Of a stretch of 64,000 bases of DNA, positions 59,897 to 64,000 are shown one piece after another. Location of the stretch: assembly GCF_000023125.1 (NCBI RefSeq), contig NC_013037.1, forward strand, positions 3,348,001 through 3,412,000, in the 5' to 3' direction. A program made the position numbers and the translations under genes. Every line of letters starts with the position of its first letter. Positions within the stretch are counted from its first letter, which is position 1. The DNA comes from Dyadobacter fermentans DSM 18053 (lineage in GTDB: Bacteria > Bacteroidota > Bacteroidia > Cytophagales > Spirosomataceae). The notes under the pieces were generated by a model. The model did no database searches. It had not been told where the DNA came from and was given only the letters and a program-made list of their open reading frames with translations.

Positions 59897-62212
59897 TTAA
59901 AGTTGCACAGAAGCCAGCGCATCCACAAACACCTTCTGATCATTCACCAGCACTGTAATGCCGCTATCTGACACATTTTCAATTGAAACGCTCCCTTTCG
60001 ACACCGAAACTTTCAACAAACTCCCCCGAAACCCGATCCGGAACGAGTAGCCCTGCCACTGTTCGGGAAGATAGGGCTTGAACGACAGCACTCCGTCTTT
60101 CACGCGCTGGCCCGCGAAGCCTTTCACGACGCTCATCCAGGTGCCGGCCATCGAAGTAATATGCAGGCCGTCCTCGGTATCGTTGTTGTAGTCGTCGAGG
60201 TCGAGGCGCGCGGTGCGCAGGTACATTTCATAAGCCTTCTCGCGCAGGCCCAGCCCGGCGGCGAGGATTGAATGTACGCAGGGTGATAGCGACGATTCGT
60301 GGACCGTCATGGGCTCGTAAAAGTCGAAATTCCGGCGAATGGCCCCCGCATCAAATTCGTGTTCGAAGAAATACAGGCCTTGCAGCACATCCGCCTGTTT
60401 GATAAAGCACGACCGCAATATCCTGTCCCACGACCACCGCTGGTTGATCGGCCGCTGGTCGGCAATGTCCGTTACGGTGAGCAATTGCTTGTCCAGGAAT
60501 CCCTGCTGCTGCAAAAACACCTGCCGGTTGGGATCGAACGGGTAATGCATGTTGTCGACGATATGCTTCCAGTCGGCAAGCTCGGTGTTAAGTTGCAGAT
60601 TGGTTTTGAAAATGACCTCGTTCAGTTTCCTGGAATCTTGTTTCCACAGCTTGTCGATCACCTCGAGCGTGTAACGGAGCGTCCAGCAGGCGATGTAATT
60701 GGTATACCAGTTGTTATTGACATTATTCTCATACTCATTAGGCCCCGTCACACCCAGCATCACATATTGCCCCTTCTCCTCCGACCAGTTGACCCGCTGC
60801 TTCCAGAACCGCGAAATGCCGATGAGCACTTCCAGGCCCCGATCCGTCACGTAGCTTTCATCTCCGGTGTAGCGGGTGTAGTCGTAAATGGCGTAGGCAA
60901 TGGCCCCGTTCCGGTGAATTTCTTCGAAAGTGATCTCCCATTCGTTATGGCATTCCTCGCCATTCATGGTCACCATCGGGTAAAGCGCCGCGCCTTCGGA
61001 AAAGCCAAGTTTGGCTGCGTTTTCAATGGCTTTCTGCAAATGCTTGTAACGGTAAACGAGCAGGTTGCGCGCCACTTTGTCATCGGCCGTGGAGAGGTAA
61101 AACGGAATGCAGTATGCTTCGGTATCCCAATAGGTGCTGCCGCCGTACTTTTCCCCGGTAAAGCCTTTCGGACCGATGTTCAGGCGCTCGTCTTCGCCGG
61201 TGTAGGTTTGATTTAAATGAAAGATATTGAAGCGGATACCCTGCTGCGCGGCCACGTCGCCGGCGATGGTAATGTCGTTTTTCTCCCACTTGCCTGCCCA
61301 CGCCTGCACATGCTCCGCGTACATGCGGTCGAAGCCCTTGTCGGCAATGCGGGCGATGTAGGCTTTGGCTTTGGGCAACAGCTCATCGTGCGCATAGTTT
61401 GCCGACGACAGGTTGACCGCATATTTATAGATCGTAAGCTCCTGCCCTTCCTTCACTTCCAGCTGCGTGCTGCCGTTCACATATTTGTCCTGCGCTATAT
61501 ATTGCACAGCCGGCTCGGCGGGCATGCCGTTCAGTTTAAAATCGAACTTCATTCCCGTAGCGACGCGGAATTGCTCCACCTGGTAGGGATTGCTTTTCGT
61601 TTCGAGCACCAGGTAACCTTCGCAGGCCTGCGCCTCGTGCGCGATCCCGTTCCAGAACGACTCGTCGTAGTTCGAATCGCGGTTGCGGATGTTGCCGTCG
61701 AGGAAAGGGGTAATGCTGAAATGGTCGGTAAAATTGAGCGGCACCATGCTGTAACTGATTGCTCCGGCCTCGTCGTCGGCCATGCTGCAAAAACGCTTGG
61801 AATGGATGCGCAGCTTCCTGCCGCCGGAGAGCGTCACTGTGGCAGTGCGGTCGAGCACGCCTTCCTTCATATTGAGTACCCGCTTGAAATCGTCGATTTT
61901 GCAGGTATTCAGGTCGAGCAAATCGGCACCGATGCGGATTTCGATGCCCGCCCAGTTACAGGCATTGAGCACTTTGGCAAAATAATCGGGATACCCGTTT
62001 TTCCACCAGCCTACCCTTGTTTTATCAGGAAAATACACCCCTGCCACATAGTTACCGAGCAGTGTTTTGCCTGAATACCCTTCTTCAAAATTACCCCGCT
62101 GGCCCATGCGGCCATTGCCGAGGCTCATCAGGCTTTCTGTGATTTCGTTATGTTCGGGGTGAAAACCTTCTTCTACGATGCACCATTCATCGTGCGTAAT
62201 GTAATTCTTCAT
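59897..62212 (-). CDS. GH65 glycoside phosphorylase (maltose phosphorylase type)
   Basis: A 771-residue GH65 enzyme. The general acid is Glu 493 in LGVTGPNEYENNVNNNWYTN. The central loop EECHNEWEITFEEIHRNG and TYWDTEAYCIPFYL are close to maltose phosphorylases, and IKQADVLQGLYFF contains the phosphate-binding Lys-Gln. The N-terminal beta-sandwich and (alpha/alpha)6 barrel are complete, as is the C-terminal sheet. It splits maltose with phosphate into glucose and beta-glucose-1-phosphate in the cytoplasm. It overlaps pgmB by 4 bp, whose product uses exactly that phosphate ester. Kojibiose or trehalose specificity is not excluded. Confidence 0.92.
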   Translation of the reverse strand: MKNYITHDEWCIVEEGFHPEHNEITESLMSLGNGRMGQRGNFEEGYSGKTLLGNYVAGVYFPDKTRVGWWKNGYPDYFAKVLNACNWAGIEIRIGADLLDLNTCKIDDFKRVLNMKEGVLDRTATVTLSGGRKLRIHSKRFCSMADDEAGAISYSMVPLNFTDHFSITPFLDGNIRNRDSNYDESFWNGIAHEAQACEGYLVLETKSNPYQVEQFRVATGMKFDFKLNGMPAEPAVQYIAQDKYVNGSTQLEVKEGQELTIYKYAVNLSSANYAHDELLPKAKAYIARIADKGFDRMYAEHVQAWAGKWEKNDITIAGDVAAQQGIRFNIFHLNQTYTGEDERLNIGPKGFTGEKYGGSTYWDTEAYCIPFYLSTADDKVARNLLVYRYKHLQKAIENAAKLGFSEGAALYPMVTMNGEECHNEWEITFEEIHRNGAIAYAIYDYTRYTGDESYVTDRGLEVLIGISRFWKQRVNWSEEKGQYVMLGVTGPNEYENNVNNNWYTNYIACWTLRYTLEVIDKLWKQDSRKLNEVIFKTNLQLNTELADWKHIVDNMHYPFDPNRQVFLQQQGFLDKQLLTVTDIADQRPINQRWSWDRILRSCFIKQADVLQGLYFFEHEFDAGAIRRNFDFYEPMTVHESSLSPCVHSILAAGLGLREKAYEMYLRTARLDLDDYNNDTEDGLHITSMAGTWMSVVKGFAGQRVKDGVLSFKPYLPEQWQGYSFRIGFRGSLLKVSVSKGSVSIENVSDSGITVLVNDQKVFVDALASVQL

Positions 62213-62859
62213 ATGTTTTCCAATTGCGGCAAACCAAAATTTTCAAAACCGGGGATCACGATATCGGCTTCCGTGAGGATGGACGCCTCCCCTATTCCCA
62301 CTGCGAGCATTCCGGCCGCTTTGGCGGATTGCACACCAGCCACGGCATCCTCGAACACCACGCAATGCGCCGGCGGTACATTCAAATCGGATGCGCCCAT
62401 GAGGAACACCTGCGGGTCGGGCTTGCCTTTTGTAATGCGGTTGCCGTCCACAATCGTATCGAAGTAATGCAGCATGTTTATCCTTTCGAGAATCACTTTG
62501 GCATTCTTGCTTGCTGAGCCCAAGCCGCTCGGGATGCTGTTTTGTTTCAGCTCGTCGAGGAAACGGCGCACGCCGGGCAATGCGTCGTCGGGCGTCATTT
62601 GCATGCATAGTTCGAGGTAGCGGGCATTTTTGGCGGTGGCCCTGCGGATTTTCTCCTCGTCGGACAACAGGACGCCGCCGATGGACAACACGATATCGAG
62701 CGATTCCATGCGGCTGATCCCTTTGAGTCGTTCGTTTTCTTCACGTGTGAGGTCGAAACCGAGGTCTTGCGCCATCTCGCGCCAGGCAATGTAATGGAAC
62801 TGCGCAGTGTCCACGATCACCCCGTCGAGATCAAAAAGGCAAGCTTGTATTGAGGGCAT
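62209..62859 (-). CDS. pgmB: Beta-phosphoglucomutase
   Basis: A 216-residue HAD-family mutase. The nucleophile and acid/base Asp are in LFDLDGVIVDTAQFHY (Asp 10 and Asp 12). The cap contains GISRMESLDIVLSIGG, and later motifs are GLGSASKNAK and VVFEDAVAGVQSAKAAGM. It converts beta-glucose-1-phosphate from the GH65 enzyme into glucose-6-phosphate. The gene is first in the minus-strand operon, overlapping the phosphorylase gene by 4 bp, and is divergent from the GH13 gene across 132 bp. Confidence 0.95.
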   Translation of the reverse strand: MPSIQACLFDLDGVIVDTAQFHYIAWREMAQDLGFDLTREENERLKGISRMESLDIVLSIGGVLLSDEEKIRRATAKNARYLELCMQMTPDDALPGVRRFLDELKQNSIPSGLGSASKNAKVILERINMLHYFDTIVDGNRITKGKPDPQVFLMGASDLNVPPAHCVVFEDAVAGVQSAKAAGMLAVGIGEASILTEADIVIPGFENFGLPQLENI

Positions 62860-62898
62860 ATCATTTCAATTTTAATATCTTGCAAAATAGTAAAAATT

Positions 62899-62909
62899 AG
62901 CAATTTGCT
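62899..62909. promoter_or_regulatory. Possible operator in the pgmB/GH13 divergent region
   Basis: AGCAA-T-TTGCT is a perfect short inverted repeat, about 40 bp from the pgmB start and 83 bp from the GH13 start. It could bind a regulator common to both directions. No regulator gene is visible in the window. Confidence 0.3.
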
Positions 62910-62991
62910 GCGCCAGGGCCGAAATACGGGCTTTCACGCCCCGCCAGAAGGCGCTGCCGACTTTCCTATTACATTCATAAAACAGAAAGAG

Positions 62992-64000
62992 ATGCCTGCC
63001 GTCAACAAGGACAAATTCGTTATATACCAGATATTTACACGACTCTTCGGCAACCGGAACACGACCAACAAGGTGTACGGGACGATCGAAGAGAACGGGT
63101 GCGGAAAATTCAACGACATCGACGATACCGCACTGGCCGCATTGAAGGATTTCGGCGTCACGCACCTTTGGTACACCGGCGTGCTCGAACATGCCACGCT
63201 CACCGATTATTCGCAATTCGGCATTAATCCCGACCATCCGCTGATCGTAAAAGGCATTGCCGGCTCGCCTTATGCCGTAAAAGATTATTACGATGTGGAC
63301 CCCGACCTCGCCGTGGAGGTGCCAAACCGGATGCAGGAGTTCGAAAACCTCGTCGCGCGTACGCATTCCCACGATTTGAAAGTAATCATCGACTTCATTC
63401 CGAACCATGTCGCCCGGCAATACCAGTCCGACGTCCGCCCCGAGGGCGTGCGGGATTTTGGTGAAGATGACGACGACACGGTTGATTTTAGCCCTTCCAA
63501 TAACTTTTATTACATTCCAAACCACGACTTTGTGGTGCCCGAAGGCCACAAACCGCCGCTGCCCGTGACAACGCCCTACCACGAGCGTCCCGCCAAAGCC
63601 ACCGGCAACGACGTGTTCCAGGCCCAGCCGAGCCAGTACGACTGGTACGAAACCGTAAAACTGAACTATGGCGTGGATTACCTCAACGGCCGCGCATTGC
63701 ATTTCGACCCTGTTCCTTCCACCTGGCTCAAAATGCGAGATATCCTTATTTACTGGACGCGCAAAGGCGTGGACGGTTTCCGTTGCGACATGGCCGAAAT
63801 GGTGCCGGTGGAGTTCTGGGGCTGGGTAATCCCGGAAGTGAAGCACGAAAATCCTGCGGTGATCTTCATCGCGGAGATCTACAATCCATCCGAATACCGG
63901 AATTACATCGAGTCGGGCAAGTTTGATTACCTGTACGATAAGGTGGGGCTGTATAATTCGCTGCGCCGGATCGTGGAGGGGAATGGAACGGCGGAGGACA
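62992..64000 (+). CDS. GH13 alpha-amylase family enzyme (3' truncated by window end)
   Basis: The reading frame from the ATG at 62992 (MPAVNKDKFVIYQIFTRLFG) stays open to the last base, giving 336 residues. GH13 conserved regions are clear: region I DFIPNH, region II DGFRCDMAEMVP with the nucleophile Asp, and region III IFIAEIYN with the acid/base Glu. The early part has GVTHLWYTGVLEHAT and SPYAVKDYYDVDPDLA. No signal peptide is seen, so cytoplasmic action on maltodextrins is likely. It is divergent from pgmB and GH65 and probably feeds them maltose (inference). Region IV lies beyond the window. Confidence 0.9.
   Translation, partial: MPAVNKDKFVIYQIFTRLFGNRNTTNKVYGTIEENGCGKFNDIDDTALAALKDFGVTHLWYTGVLEHATLTDYSQFGINPDHPLIVKGIAGSPYAVKDYYDVDPDLAVEVPNRMQEFENLVARTHSHDLKVIIDFIPNHVARQYQSDVRPEGVRDFGEDDDDTVDFSPSNNFYYIPNHDFVVPEGHKPPLPVTTPYHERPAKATGNDVFQAQPSQYDWYETVKLNYGVDYLNGRALHFDPVPSTWLKMRDILIYWTRKGVDGFRCDMAEMVPVEFWGWVIPEVKHENPAVIFIAEIYNPSEYRNYIESGKFDYLYDKVGLYNSLRRIVEGNGTAED

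Noticed and set aside
62899..62916. TGGCGC-TTGCT-like sigma-54 box on the minus strand before pgmB.
   Set aside because: The GG to GC distance is 11 nt rather than the required 10; the short inverted repeat is the better reading.
62872..63846. Long minus-strand open frame across the GH13 region.
   Set aside because: The plus strand encodes clear GH13 catalytic regions over the same bases; the minus frame has no recognisable family and lacks a promoter.

Overview
The window reads as a chromosomal segment of a member of the Bacteroidota, most likely a Cytophagales bacterium of the Dyadobacter/Spirosoma type. The phylum call rests on three SusC/SusD outer-membrane uptake pairs, a TamL-type lipoprotein, a Bacteroidota-style gene order (miaB, sigma-54 activator, lptE-like, secG, groES, groEL) and several promoters of the Bacteroidota form (TTTG, about 19 nt, TAnnTTTG). 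The genus is inference only. The window is gene-dense, and I saw no rRNA, tRNA, CRISPR array, transposase or prophage.

Layout. 1-5.7 kb: the 3' end of a GH3/beta-lactamase fusion, a DciA-like DUF721 protein, an antitoxin with a frameshifted YoeB-type toxin, an S66 LD-carboxypeptidase, an SDR oxidoreductase and a secreted M20 amidohydrolase. 5.8-22.1 kb: three SusC/SusD pairs. One lies on the minus strand with two accessory lipoproteins, and two lie in tandem on the plus strand. They are separated by a 777-bp divergent control region, and none has an adjacent polysaccharide-degrading enzyme or regulator. 22.2-36.3 kb: an aminotransferase, a queuosine-precursor transporter, an rRNA/tRNA methyltransferase, tamL, miaB, a sigma-54 activator, an lptE-like gene, secG, groESL and a LolD-type ATPase. 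36.4-43.2 kb: sucC, a HEPN/MNT pair, an esterase with a gluconate-type permease, and a divergent pair made of a diacylglycerol kinase-like gene and an App1-like phosphatidate phosphatase gene.

43.2-51.1 kb: an OmpR/HK two-component system followed by a CzcCBA-like heavy-metal RND efflux operon. 51.1-57.4 kb: a sigma-54 block (rpoN, an NtrC-type regulator and a REC-PAS histidine kinase on the minus strand), two small envelope proteins, and a single-domain response regulator that has a good -24/-12 element in front of it. 57.5-64 kb: a large periplasmic TPR protein, then a maltose-type GH65 phosphorylase with beta-phosphoglucomutase, divergent from a GH13 alpha-amylase that runs off the window end.

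Besides the genes, the window carries two kinds of intergenic repeat. The first is a family of GC-rich hairpins whose stems vary in a compensating way next to a nearly fixed CCTGTTTATAG tail (35.3-35.6 kb, 40.9-41.2 kb, and one copy that appears to serve as the sucC terminator). The second is an 8-bp-period ATTCAATC-type repeat (31.8 kb and 47.8-48.0 kb), which at the second site forms 24-bp inverted arms between the efflux adaptor and pump genes. These repeats are the least explained structures here.
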